Shown here: positions 15,806 to 22,836 of the stretch, in pieces | Layout of the letters: every line of letters begins with the position of its first letter | Numbering within the stretch: the first letter of the stretch is position 1 | Source of the DNA: Candidatus Kaiserbacteria bacterium RIFCSPLOWO2_12_FULL_50_10 | GTDB lineage: Bacteria > Patescibacteriota > Minisyncoccia > Phycocordibacterales > UBA918 | Length of the DNA stretch: 58,583 nucleotides | Direction of reading: 5' to 3' | Assembly: GCA_001783515.1 (NCBI GenBank) | Contig: MFMN01000015.1 | Span: 1 to 58,583 of the forward strand | Made by a program: the position numbers and the translations under genes | The notes under the pieces: generated by a model | What the model saw: the letters and a program-made list of their open reading frames with translations, nothing else | Database searches by the model: none | Told to the model about the DNA's origin: nothing

Positions 15806-15868
15806 CAGGGAATCGAACCCTGGCCACTCGGTCCCAAACCGAGTACACTACCATTATGCTACACCCCG
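15798..15868 (-). tRNA. tRNA-Pro (TGG)
   Basis: A 71-nt tRNA on the minus strand with anticodon loop TTTGGGA inside a perfect CTCGG/CCGAG stem, giving anticodon TGG. The T-arm is AGGGTTCGATTCCCT. The acceptor CGGGGTG pairs with CTCCCCG, with one T-T mismatch at the sixth pair. CCA is encoded at 15797-15795. The 3' end lies inside a 30-bp perfect inverted repeat, which is unusual. Confidence 0.9.
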
Positions 15869-15893
15869 ATGGTGAAGTCTTATCTTACACGTG

Positions 15894-15965
15894 TGCGCCC
15901 ACCAGGACTCGAACCCAGAACGCTTGATCCGAAGTCAAGAATGATATCCATTTCACTATGAGCGC
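15894..15965 (-). tRNA. tRNA-Arg (TCG)
   Basis: A 72-nt tRNA on the minus strand. The acceptor GCGCTCA pairs with TGGGCGC, the anticodon stem CTTGA/TCAAG encloses loop CTTCGGA with anticodon TCG (CGN arginine codons), and the T-arm is CTGGGTTCGAGTCCTGG-like. CCA is not encoded. It lies 25 nt from tRNA-Pro on the same strand, so the two may share a transcript. Confidence 0.9.
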
Positions 15966-16022
15966 GTGCCTCGTATCATACGCAAAAACATAAAAAACGC
16001 AACTGTGTTGCGTTCCCTTATG

Positions 16023-16430
16023 TTACTTCATAGACAACTTCTCCGCGAACGCTTTCATTTCGCCATCTGCGTACACCTCATGTGTTGGCTTTTGGAATGG
16101 TTGTGCGTTTTCGTATCGAGGAATAACGTGCACATGAAAATAAAAGACTTCTTGCCCTGCGGCAGGCTCATTGTTACCGTGCACATTCACGCCGTCGGCA
16201 CCGAGCGCTTGCTTCATATGTTGTGCCACTTTTTGTGCCGTTTGATACACGCGCCCTACTGTTTCACTTGGACAGTCGAGAATATTTCGGCAGCGTGCCT
16301 TTGGCACAACAAGCGTATGCCCTTTGTGTACGGGGGTCATATCAAGGAACGCAACGGTTGCGTCGTCTTCATAGATAATGTGAGCGGGGATCTCGCCGCG
16401 CACAATCTTATCAAATACTGTTTCTTCCAT
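16023..16430 (-). CDS. HIT family nucleotide-binding protein
   Basis: This 135-residue histidine-triad protein matches the HinT/Hit subfamily of nucleoside phosphoramidate hydrolases: FDKIVRGEIPAHIIYEDD at the N terminus, TPVHKGHTLVVPK in the middle, and the catalytic triad FHVHVIPRY (H-x-H-x-hydrophobic). The length is typical. The start at 16430 was chosen because TATACT ends exactly 6 nt upstream; the longer frame would run through that promoter. It is divergent from recJ across a 36-bp promoter region. Confidence 0.92.
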   Translation of the reverse strand: MEETVFDKIVRGEIPAHIIYEDDATVAFLDMTPVHKGHTLVVPKARCRNILDCPSETVGRVYQTAQKVAQHMKQALGADGVNVHGNNEPAAGQEVFYFHVHVIPRYENAQPFQKPTHEVYADGEMKAFAEKLSMK

Positions 16431-16458
16431 GCGTGAAGTATAGCACTGTGTTATGATA

Positions 16459-16474
16459 TGTTCCATATGAAACA
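16459..16474. promoter_or_regulatory. parS-like palindrome at the recJ start
   Basis: TGTTCCATATGAAACA, identical to the copy at the yraN start. It lies 2 nt after the recJ -10 (TATGAT, 16452-16457) and supplies the recJ ATG at 16467, so it could also act as an operator. Confidence 0.6.
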
Positions 16475-18146
16475 CTATCGGGTTACTGAGCGCACTCAAG
16501 ACAACCTTGTTGAACAACTCTTGCAGAATCGGGGTGTTTCATATGAAACAAAAGGTGTGTTTCTCAACCCTGATTTTGAACGAGACTTGCACGATCCGTT
16601 TCTCATGACTGACATGCTTGTTGCTGTTGAACGTGTCCTTGTAGCACGTGAAACTAATGAAAAGGTTGTTATTTATAGCGACTACGACTGTGACGGCATT
16701 CCTGCCGGCACACTCATGCATGACCTTTTCAAAAAGGTCGGCATCACGAACTTCACGAATTATATTCCACATCGCCACAACGATGGCTTTGGACTCAATA
16801 TGAACGCCGTGAACACCTTTATCGAGGACGCTGTAACCCTGCTTATTGTGCTCGACTGCGGCACAGTATCCTTCGATGAAATTGCTCACGCAAAAGCGAA
16901 CGGTATCGATGTTATCGTTATCGACCACCATGAAACTGCGCAGGGAAGAATACCGGACGTTGTTGCACTGCTCAATCCGCGGCGCGACACAGCGTATCCA
17001 TGGCGAAGCTTATGTGCATGCGGTGTTGCATTCAAATTCGCACAGGCGTTTCTCATGAAACTTCGCGAGAGAGAACCTGCTATTGATATTCCACTTGGCT
17101 GGGAGCGCTGGCTCCTTGATCTTGTGGCGCTCTCCACGATTTCTGACATGGTACCGCTTGTGGATGAAAACCGCGTGCTTGTCACCTACGGACTCAAAGT
17201 GCTTCGTAAAACGCGAAGACATGGGCTTTTACGTCTTCTTCGCGACAATAAAGTGAATCCTGCGCATATTACCGAGGACGACATTGGTTTCACTATCGGG
17301 CCACGCATTAATGCTGCTTCGCGCATGGGCATTCCACGTATTGCTTTCACTATGCTTTCTGGTGACGACACAACAGGCCCCGAAGCAGCACAGGAGCTTG
17401 AAGATTTGAATAAGTCGCGAAAAGCAAAAGTTGCCGCCATGACTCGCGAGGTGCATCAAAAGTTTAAACACATGGATGAGATTCCTCCCGTGATTGTTAT
17501 TGGAAATCCTGACTGGATGCCGTCGCTTGCCGGACTTTTAGCAAACTCACTCTCTGAAGAATATAAACGCCCTGCGTTTGTCTGGGGGCGCGACGGGAAA
17601 GGGCATATAAAAGGCTCGTGTCGCAGCGCCTCTACCAGCGTCGTCGCACTTATGGAACATGCACAAGAGGCAATCCTGCAGGGCGGCGGGCATCATCAAG
17701 CGGGCGGTTTCGAGGTTGCTGATGATAAAATCCATACGCTTGGCGCAGCATTATGTGCAGCGCATGATGCACTTTCAGAAGATAGCGAGGCTGTTTCATA
17801 TGAAACAGTGGTAGACGCAACGCTTTCGCTTCATGAACTCACGAATGAAACCTATGCATCTATTGCGAGTCTGGCACCGTTTGGCATGAAGAATACCAAG
17901 CCGCTTTTTCAGATTCCAAATGTGACACCACACACCGTTGAGCTCTTTGGTAAAACAAAGGAGCACACCAAAATTACCCTCGAGGGCATGCAACACCATA
18001 TTCCCGCCATCGCGTTTTTCCGCACACCTGATTCGTTTCACATGGAACCTGAAGCGGGGAAGACCTGTACGCTTATTGCACACTTTGAAGAATCCTATTT
18101 TATGAACAAACGAGAGTTACGACTTAGAATTGTTGATGTTCTATAG
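16467..18146 (+). CDS. recJ: Single-strand DNA exonuclease RecJ
   Basis: RecJ is a 5'-3' single-strand exonuclease for recombination and mismatch or base-excision repair. The 559-residue protein shows DHH-superfamily motif I (YSDYDCDGIPAG), motif II (VLDCG), the DHH motif (VIDHHE), the GPRINAASRMG region and the DHHA1 motif GGGHHQAGGF. The start at 16467 was chosen over 16458 because the -10 TATGAT (16452-16457) touches the earlier ATG. The gene contains parS-like 16-mers at 16535 and 17792 encoding GVSYET and AVSYET, and weaker ones at 16640, 17047 and 18034. Confidence 0.93.
   Translation: MKHYRVTERTQDNLVEQLLQNRGVSYETKGVFLNPDFERDLHDPFLMTDMLVAVERVLVARETNEKVVIYSDYDCDGIPAGTLMHDLFKKVGITNFTNYIPHRHNDGFGLNMNAVNTFIEDAVTLLIVLDCGTVSFDEIAHAKANGIDVIVIDHHETAQGRIPDVVALLNPRRDTAYPWRSLCACGVAFKFAQAFLMKLREREPAIDIPLGWERWLLDLVALSTISDMVPLVDENRVLVTYGLKVLRKTRRHGLLRLLRDNKVNPAHITEDDIGFTIGPRINAASRMGIPRIAFTMLSGDDTTGPEAAQELEDLNKSRKAKVAAMTREVHQKFKHMDEIPPVIVIGNPDWMPSLAGLLANSLSEEYKRPAFVWGRDGKGHIKGSCRSASTSVVALMEHAQEAILQGGGHHQAGGFEVADDKIHTLGAALCAAHDALSEDSEAVSYETVVDATLSLHELTNETYASIASLAPFGMKNTKPLFQIPNVTPHTVELFGKTKEHTKITLEGMQHHIPAIAFFRTPDSFHMEPEAGKTCTLIAHFEESYFMNKRELRLRIVDVL
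16535..16550. promoter_or_regulatory. parS-like palindrome inside recJ
   Basis: TGTTTCATATGAAACA, identical to the copies at 15282 and 17792. Confidence 0.65.
16640..16655. promoter_or_regulatory. parS-like site with CACGTG core inside recJ
   Basis: TGTAGCACGTGAAACT keeps the canonical parS core (CACGTGAAAC) and differs from the usual consensus mainly at positions 4 and 16. It sits among the CATATG-type copies. Confidence 0.45.
17792..17807. promoter_or_regulatory. parS-like palindrome inside recJ
   Basis: TGTTTCATATGAAACA, the third exact copy. A weaker copy, CGTTTCACATGGAACC, lies at 18034-18049. Confidence 0.65.
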
Positions 18147-18167
18147 AATAACTGTATTGCTTTGACT

Positions 18168-18296
18168 CTGGATCCCTCCTGGATGACAAAAGTTACGTAT
18201 ATTGTTTTAGATAGACAATTAGTTAAAACGCAGATTTAACTAATTAGTAATCAAAAGCATTACGTTTTACTTTTGTCAGGAAGGATGGGATCCAGG
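18168..18296. repeat. Family A repeat, full copy
   Basis: The ends CTGGATCCCTCCTGGATGAC and the opposing arm ending GGATCCAG are terminal inverted repeats enclosing a central hairpin, TTAGTTAAA/TTTAACTAA. The right arm is mutated (CAGGAAGGATG). It lies between convergent recJ and rlmB. Confidence 0.85.
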
Positions 18297-18312
18297 AGTT
18301 GAAACGCTACTC

Positions 18313-18343
18313 ACAGTAAAGGACACCTGAGTGTCCTTTACTG
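18313..18343. terminator. Terminator between recJ and rlmB
   Basis: ACAGTAAAGGACAC-CTGA-GTGTCCTTTACTGT is a perfect palindrome just beyond the rlmB stop, placed to terminate from both sides. Confidence 0.75.
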
Positions 18344-18349
18344 TGTCCT

Positions 18350-19066
18350 TTATGAGTTTTGTGTACTCCAAGCATAGAGCGCTACCGTTGCGGCAGACGC
18401 AGCATTGAGTGATTCTGCGGGGCCAGCCATAGGGATAGCAAGCATAGTATCGCAATGCTCGCGAGTTTTTTCGCGAAGTCCTTCTGCTTCATTACCAACA
18501 ACAATTGCGGTTGGTTTCGTGAAGTGTTCTTTATTAAGTGGTTCTCCCTCCATATCGAGCCCATACACCCAGAAGCCTTTGCCTTGGAGGTCTTTGAGCG
18601 CACTGTTGAGGTTTGCAACGACAACAATCGGGACGGCAAAGATAGTACCGACAGAAACCTTAACGGTTGCGGCGGTAATGCCTGCTCCACGGTGTTCTTG
18701 CACTAAAATCGCTGACGCGCCAAACGCAACCGCGCTGCGAATAATCGCACCGATGTTTTGTGGGTCATTCAGCTCCGCGAGCGCTACCACGCAGGTTGCT
18801 GCGTCTTTTTCTGCAAGCTCATGCTTCCATGTTTTAAAATCATGCAAGAGTTTTTCGATACTAATTTCCGCAACAATCCCTTGATGCACTGCATCTTTGG
18901 GAAGTTTCATAATCATATCCTTGCCTAGCGCTTTCACCGAAAGTCCTTGCAAGACTGGCTCGCTGTAGTATCGCTCGTCAGCATACACCGCAAGCACACA
19001 GTCCGGACGCTTTGCGACCGCTTCAAGCACGGCGTGCTTTCCATAGATTTTTTCCATATCTGGCAT
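18350..19066 (-). CDS. rlmB: TrmH/SpoU-family rRNA 2'-O-methyltransferase (RlmB-like)
   Basis: This 238-residue SPOUT methyltransferase has the N-terminal substrate-binding IYGKHAVLEAV start typical of RlmB, then the SPOUT motifs: ELNDPQNIGAIIRSA (motif 1), VVGNEAEGLREKTREHCD (motif 2) and IPMAGPAESLNAASAATVALY (motif 3, the SAM-binding trefoil knot). RlmB modifies G2251 of 23S rRNA in E. coli; exact target specificity here is inferred. ATG 19066 was chosen as the first ATG after a -10-like TAAACT. It is divergent from the methyltransferase at 19099 with only 32 bp between starts. Confidence 0.87.
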   Translation of the reverse strand: MPDMEKIYGKHAVLEAVAKRPDCVLAVYADERYYSEPVLQGLSVKALGKDMIMKLPKDAVHQGIVAEISIEKLLHDFKTWKHELAEKDAATCVVALAELNDPQNIGAIIRSAVAFGASAILVQEHRGAGITAATVKVSVGTIFAVPIVVVANLNSALKDLQGKGFWVYGLDMEGEPLNKEHFTKPTAIVVGNEAEGLREKTREHCDTMLAIPMAGPAESLNAASAATVALYAWSTQNS

Positions 19067-19098
19067 AGAACCATAGTTTATGTTATGTTGCAAGGGAT

Positions 19099-19815
19099 AT
19101 GGCGAAAAAAGTACGACACGGCGCGACATTCTGGGACCACGAATATACTCATGCGGAGCATTTGAAACTTTCCGATGAAGTAAGCGAGGACCTGGAGAAA
19201 TTTGTGCGTTTTCTTGCGCGCCATAAAGATGCGCAAGTTCGTCTCCATCCGCACGTGCTCGATCTTGGCTGTGGCAACGGACGCAACCTTATTTATCTTG
19301 CAAAAAACGTCCAGGCACGAGGCTACGGCTACGACACCTCTGCCGCAGCTATCAAACAAGCAAAGATTGCTTCAGAAGGACTTCCGCTTACCTATGAGGT
19401 ACGTTCTATTGCAGGAGTAATCGGGCTTCCTGACAATTCACAGGACATCGTGCTTGATATGATGGCGTCACACTTCCTCGATAACGACGACCGTGAATTT
19501 CTTCGCAACGAAATTATGCGAGTCCTTCGCCCGGGCGGCTGGCTCTTTATGAAGACCTTCCTTCGTGATGAAGACATTCACACGTCACGACTCCTGAAAG
19601 AATCCGGCACTGATGAAGAGGGAACGTATATCCACCCCATCATTGGCGTCCCCGAACATGTGTATTTTGAACAAGAGCTCGCTCAGTTTATGCGCGATGG
19701 CGGACTCCTTGTGGAATACACCAGCAAATCACACCGTCACCGTACAGCAGGAGGCAAAGCAGGGAAGCGCCGCACCATCTCCCTCTACGCTCGCAAAGAT
19801 CCGTACGCAAAGTGA
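19099..19815 (+). CDS. Class I SAM-dependent methyltransferase
   Basis: This 238-residue protein has a Rossmann methyltransferase core: motif I VLDLGCGNGRNLIYLA near residue 54, motif II-like YGYDTSAAAIKQAK, and the post-motif region EIMRVLRPGGWLFMKTFL. The N terminus (KKVRHGATFWDHEYTHAEHL) suggests a small-molecule or tellurite/TehB-like group, but the substrate cannot be assigned. TATGTT ends 9 nt before the ATG. The C-terminal end is basic. Confidence 0.85.
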   Translation: MAKKVRHGATFWDHEYTHAEHLKLSDEVSEDLEKFVRFLARHKDAQVRLHPHVLDLGCGNGRNLIYLAKNVQARGYGYDTSAAAIKQAKIASEGLPLTYEVRSIAGVIGLPDNSQDIVLDMMASHFLDNDDREFLRNEIMRVLRPGGWLFMKTFLRDEDIHTSRLLKESGTDEEGTYIHPIIGVPEHVYFEQELAQFMRDGGLLVEYTSKSHRHRTAGGKAGKRRTISLYARKDPYAK

Positions 19816-19828
19816 CGACAGACAAAAA

Positions 19829-19864
19829 GAATCCCCCGTCTCTCTTGCGAGACTGGGGGATTTT
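19829..19864. terminator. Bidirectional terminator
   Basis: AATCCCCCgTCTC and GAGACtGGGGGATT form a strong stem followed by Ts, between convergent methyltransferase and lipoprotein genes. A second hairpin (CGGGCGA/TCGCCCG, 19871-19890) overlaps the lipoprotein stop. Confidence 0.85.
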
Positions 19865-19880
19865 ATGAGGCGGGCGAATG

Positions 19881-20264
19881 TTATCGCCCGACCATGTGAG
19901 GTGGCACCATGCGGCACATTTGTCCGCGGCCATGCGGCCGGCACTCCTTGACCAGCCGCTGTTGTTGCGGACGCCTGATTCCGCCGCCGTAGCAGCTCGG
20001 ACCCCGCCCGTTGTGGTAGTTCGCGCAGAAGCTTGGCTGCTCGTACGAGCCGCCCCCTTGTTGCACGATGACGTTGTTGTTCACAACGTTACCACCGTTG
20101 GGTACTTGCACCATCGGTCGCGGGCGGTATTGCCCTTGACCCTGCTGGGGACTGACAGCAATCTCACCATAGAAGCGGCCGTTCGGCGCAATACCGAAGT
20201 GTCCGCCCGCACAGCCAGCGAGGAGTGTCGCAACCAGAAAGGTTGCAATAAGTTTAAAGGACAT
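19881..20264 (-). CDS. Small Gly/Arg/Gln-rich lipoprotein
   Basis: This 127-residue protein has a lipoprotein signal (KLIATFLVATLLAGC, lipobox L-A-G-C at about residue 18). The mature part is low-complexity and rich in Gly, Gln, Arg, Pro and Asn (VNNNVIVQQGGG, RRPQQQ), with three cysteines near the C terminus that could form disulfides. No family recognised. The start is fixed by a strong TGGAGGTTCT ribosome site, and it has a full sigma70-type promoter (20316-20343), unlike the leaderless housekeeping genes. Confidence 0.8.
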   Translation of the reverse strand: MSFKLIATFLVATLLAGCAGGHFGIAPNGRFYGEIAVSPQQGQGQYRPRPMVQVPNGGNVVNNNVIVQQGGGSYEQPSFCANYHNGRGPSCYGGGIRRPQQQRLVKECRPHGRGQMCRMVPPHMVGR

Positions 20265-20315
20265 AGAACCTCCAGAAGAAAGTGAGCAGAAAAGGAAGCG
20301 AAACGAATCTAAAAT

Positions 20316-20343
20316 ATTGTATAACATAAAACAGAAAAGTCAA
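20316..20343 (-). promoter_or_regulatory. Promoter of the lipoprotein gene
   Basis: Minus strand: TTGACT (20343-20338), a 16-bp spacer and TACAAT (20321-20316), about 50 nt before the ATG. Confidence 0.6.
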
Positions 20344-20411
20344 GTATTTGGTAACACTTTGTCTCTTCTTGGTACACAAAAAGAACGCTGTCGCGTTCTT
20401 TTTGGCTACTG

Positions 20412-20483
20412 TGGGCGATGAGGGGATTGAACCCCCGACCTTCTCGGTGTAAACGAGCTGCTCTACCGCTGAGCTAATCGCCC
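20412..20483 (-). tRNA. tRNA-Val (TAC)
   Basis: A 72-nt tRNA on the minus strand: acceptor GGGCGAT/ATCGCCC, D-arm TAGCTCAGCGGTAGAGC, anticodon loop TTTACAC with anticodon TAC, and T-arm GGGGGTTCAATCCCC. No CCA is encoded. Confidence 0.93.
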
Positions 20484-20491
20484 CTGTTTTA

Positions 20492-20575
20492 GGAAATCTC
20501 CAAGTGAATAAACGCTATGGCGATCGCCTTTGTTTTTGGGAAATCTCCATAAGCGTAGACGCTATGGCGATCGCC
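20492..20575. repeat. Duplicated 37-bp unit ending in GGCGATCGCC
   Basis: Units 20492-20528 and 20539-20575 both start GGAAATCTCC and end CGCTATGGCGATCGCC. The final 10-mer is a perfect palindrome containing the GCGATCGC octamer known as HIP1 in cyanobacteria. It lies upstream of tRNA-Val. The rest of 20576-20678 shows no gene. Confidence 0.75.
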
Positions 20576-20678
20576 CTTTCTGTGAGGTGCATAATACCTA
20601 TTTTTTAAGAAAACGCAAATTTTTTTGTGTGGCAGATGGGAAATTAAATGCTCGCAATGGAGTCTGTTGTCGGACTCC

Positions 20679-20810
20679 TGGATCCCTCCTGGATGACAAA
20701 AGTTGCGTGTATTGTTTTAGAGAGACACATGGTTAAAGCGAACGCGGATTTAACCATTGAGTAGTCAAGACAATATTACGTAACTTTTGTCATCCAGGAG
20801 GGATCCAAGC
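20679..20810. repeat. Family A repeat, full copy (best preserved)
   Basis: The terminal arms starting CTGGATCCCTCCTGG and ending AGGAGGGATCCAAG are inverted repeats of about 28 bp. A central hairpin TGGTTAAA/TTTAACCA and a flanking ATTGT/ACAAT pair add structure. Each arm holds a small ATCC/GGAT hairpin. Confidence 0.9.
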
Positions 20811-20822
20811 CAATACGAATGG

Positions 20823-21152
20823 TTACTCTCCGCGAATACTCTTTGCGTATTCTTCGCACGTCTTCTCTTCCTTTGCACGCCAGGCGTTATATGCTGTCTC
20901 GTCTTTCGCCTGCAAAAGGAGCTGCGTTACGATTTTCGCTTGCACGCACGCTCGCACGAAGTCGCCATTTTTGTACGCCATCTCATATTGATCGATTGCA
21001 TCTTGCACAACACCTGCATACAGAGGTGTCTTTGTGCCATCAATACGTGCGGTTTCACTCGGCCGGTAGACGGCAATTGAAATAAATATAAGAAACGCAA
21101 CACCAAGCAGAGCGAGCGCTATTTTGTTGTGGAGAAGCTTCATGAATAACAT
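20823..21152 (-). CDS. Single-pass membrane protein, unknown
   Basis: This 109-residue protein has one N-terminal transmembrane helix (IALALLGVAFLIFISIAVY) and an extracytoplasmic helical domain (QDAIDQYEMAYKNGDFVRACVQAKIVTQLLLQA) with two cysteines. The helical part resembles a TPR-like hairpin, but no family is recognised. The start at 21152 was chosen because TATACT ends exactly 6 nt upstream. It ends 12 bp from a family A repeat. Confidence 0.7.
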   Translation of the reverse strand: MLFMKLLHNKIALALLGVAFLIFISIAVYRPSETARIDGTKTPLYAGVVQDAIDQYEMAYKNGDFVRACVQAKIVTQLLLQAKDETAYNAWRAKEEKTCEEYAKSIRGE

Positions 21153-21187
21153 ACTGTCAGTATACGCGGAAGGCAGGCCGTATTTTA

Positions 21188-21215
21188 TTGACAAATGAGT
21201 ATATTATGCTATAAT
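21188..21215 (+). promoter_or_regulatory. Consensus sigma70 promoter
   Basis: TTGACA (21188-21193), a 16-bp spacer and TATAAT (21210-21215) with an upstream TG (extended -10). It drives the 21293 gene after a leader of about 70 nt. It is the closest match to the textbook promoter in the window. Confidence 0.85.
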
Positions 21216-21292
21216 TTTGCTCTAGGTTCTTTGATATTCGGCATTACGCCATACGGTTTCGCAGCGTTCTGCGATATATGGAGGAGTTCCTC

Positions 21293-21919
21293 ATGTATAA
21301 AATCGTTATCGACGGCACGCCCGTTCTGTTCTCGGACTTTCTTTCGGAGGATGACTGCGCAAGCGTCATCGCCGAAGCGACGGGCGCAGCCCGGGTTGTC
21401 TTCATCGGCACGCCCTGTACGCCACTCCTCGTAAAAACCATCGAGGAACTCGTTTTCCGTGATAACTATGTTGTCGTCCGCGACAACAACGACATCTTGA
21501 GCCCGCGCGACAAGCGCGAGCGTGAGATCAAAACCTGTTCGGAATACGTACGCAAACTCACGAGCAGTGGCACAATCGTGCGAAGCCGCGAGACATGCCT
21601 CGGGTGCGCCTCGCTCGTGCGGGAGGGTGAGTTCAAAATTGAACAAACCGTCGTCGTCACTCAACTCGAAGTTCGCACGCTCCTCGCGACCATGAAGGCG
21701 CTCGGGGTTGTCTATGACGGCCTCGACGAAGACGATGCTATTCTCGAAGCGACGCGCCGCGAGCGGGCAGGGAAGAGTTTCACGGAACTACTGGTGCAGC
21801 ATTTGCTCGTAGAGCTCCCCCTTTTCGACTGGCAAAATCCTGAGCGGTACGAAAGCACGAAGGCTGCGCTCTTCGCTCAGTTCGTCGCAACCGTTCATGA
21901 TCTCACCTATTTGTCGTGA
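21293..21919 (+). CDS. Hypothetical protein
   Basis: This 208-residue soluble protein has no signal peptide and no recognised domain. The N-terminal half alternates beta and helix (YKIVIDGTPVLFSDFLSEDDCASVIAEATGAARVVF). A CxxC-containing segment (ETCLGCASLVREGEFKIE) lies near residue 105. The start at 21293 follows GGAGGAGTTCC; an ATG 15 nt upstream overlaps that ribosome site. The neighbouring 22033 gene lies 113 nt downstream in the same style, so they may form a unit. Function unknown. Confidence 0.7.
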   Translation: MYKIVIDGTPVLFSDFLSEDDCASVIAEATGAARVVFIGTPCTPLLVKTIEELVFRDNYVVVRDNNDILSPRDKREREIKTCSEYVRKLTSSGTIVRSRETCLGCASLVREGEFKIEQTVVVTQLEVRTLLATMKALGVVYDGLDEDDAILEATRRERAGKSFTELLVQHLLVELPLFDWQNPERYESTKAALFAQFVATVHDLTYLS

Positions 21920-22032
21920 CCTGTGTCACTTCGGAGAAACTTGCATCGCTTGTTTCTCCACTTTATTCGGCTTGCAACATTCTGTTGTGTGTCGATAGGG
22001 TTCTTTTTCATCAACCTTTTAGGGAGATTCCT

Positions 22033-22749
22033 GTGGCAAAAGATTCTGTTCCCGTGAAAAATCCTGGCACCATCAAAGTGCTGGGGGATGACATTCCCAT
22101 CGAGTACCTCCCGGGGCGCTTGCCCTGTGTACGTATTGACTTCTTGGGCGACAACGCTTATGCGTGGCAAAACCTTCCCGACGAAGGCGTCCGCTTGGCA
22201 GACGGCACCGAGGTTATGTTTTGCGCTCTCGTCGAGGGTTATCGCTATTATGTTGAGGCTAAGTCCTCGAAGTTCAAGAAGACGGCACGCGAATTCGTGA
22301 ACCACCAGGCGTGGCATGAGTTCTCGAAGCCCGATCTGCCGTCGCCGGAAGTCAGCATCCCCGAGATCGTTGCGTTCACCTACGGGAGCGACGCCATGAC
22401 CGGCGAGCCGCTCGTCGGCTACGGAACCTTTGTCTATGACTCGTGGTACAGCACCTTCTGGCGCCCGCACTTCACGTGTGACAAGGCCGAGGCGGAGCAC
22501 TTGCGCGAAAAGGCAATCGAGCGTTTCTCCTCGGAGCGAAATGTGGCAGACCGCAAAGCGCTCAAAAAGCGCCTCGGCGAGCTGCACGCGCAGCACTACG
22601 ACAACAGCTTGTTACCTCTCGAGATGCGCGAGCGGCTTCGCGTGATGTACTACGCGTTTCCGAGCGGCGTCTCGGCCGCGGAAATCCGCGCGTTCATCAT
22701 CACCGTGGAGGCTGAAGCCGAAACGCAACATGTTCTTTCTTCACTCTAA
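22033..22749 (+). CDS. Hypothetical protein, GTG start
   Basis: This 238-residue soluble protein is unrecognised. GTG 22033 was chosen because it follows TAGGGAGATTCCT; the in-frame upstream extension overlaps the preceding gene. The middle is rich in aromatic residues (GTFVYDSWYSTFWRPHF) with a His/Cys pair (HFTCDKAEAEH) that could bind a metal. The C-terminal part is helical and charged. The coding sequence is visibly more GC-rich than the type IV secretion genes that follow. Function unknown. Confidence 0.65.
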   Translation: MAKDSVPVKNPGTIKVLGDDIPIEYLPGRLPCVRIDFLGDNAYAWQNLPDEGVRLADGTEVMFCALVEGYRYYVEAKSSKFKKTAREFVNHQAWHEFSKPDLPSPEVSIPEIVAFTYGSDAMTGEPLVGYGTFVYDSWYSTFWRPHFTCDKAEAEHLREKAIERFSSERNVADRKALKKRLGELHAQHYDNSLLPLEMRERLRVMYYAFPSGVSAAEIRAFIITVEAEAETQHVLSSL

Positions 22750-22768
22750 AGCACCTCGTGCCTTAGAG

Positions 22769-22799
22769 AACACCCCAGCTCCGGCTCGGGTGTTTTTTT
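22769..22799 (+). terminator. Rho-independent terminator
   Basis: ACACCC...GGGTGT with a GC-rich inner part (AGCTCCGGCT), followed by a run of seven Ts. A weaker hairpin (CTCTAA/TTAGAG) overlaps the preceding stop codon. Confidence 0.85.
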
Positions 22800-22836
22800 G
22801 CCAGCAATTTTCTCAATCTCATTGTATACTGGGCGC

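Noticed and set aside
15631-15927. 98-residue frame across the tRNA region
   Set aside because: It translates through tRNA-Pro and part of tRNA-Arg (giving GNRTLATRSQ-type sequence), a known artefact of reading tRNA genes as protein.
16201-16275. GCTTCATATGTTGTG (about 16211) and TGTTTCACTTGGACAG (16260) as further parS-like sites
   Set aside because: They have five or more mismatches and broken symmetry, so they were not counted as members of the cluster.
19613-20285. Plus-strand frames opposite the small lipoprotein
   Set aside because: The minus frame has a lipobox, a Shine-Dalgarno sequence and a promoter; the plus frames are low-complexity shadows.
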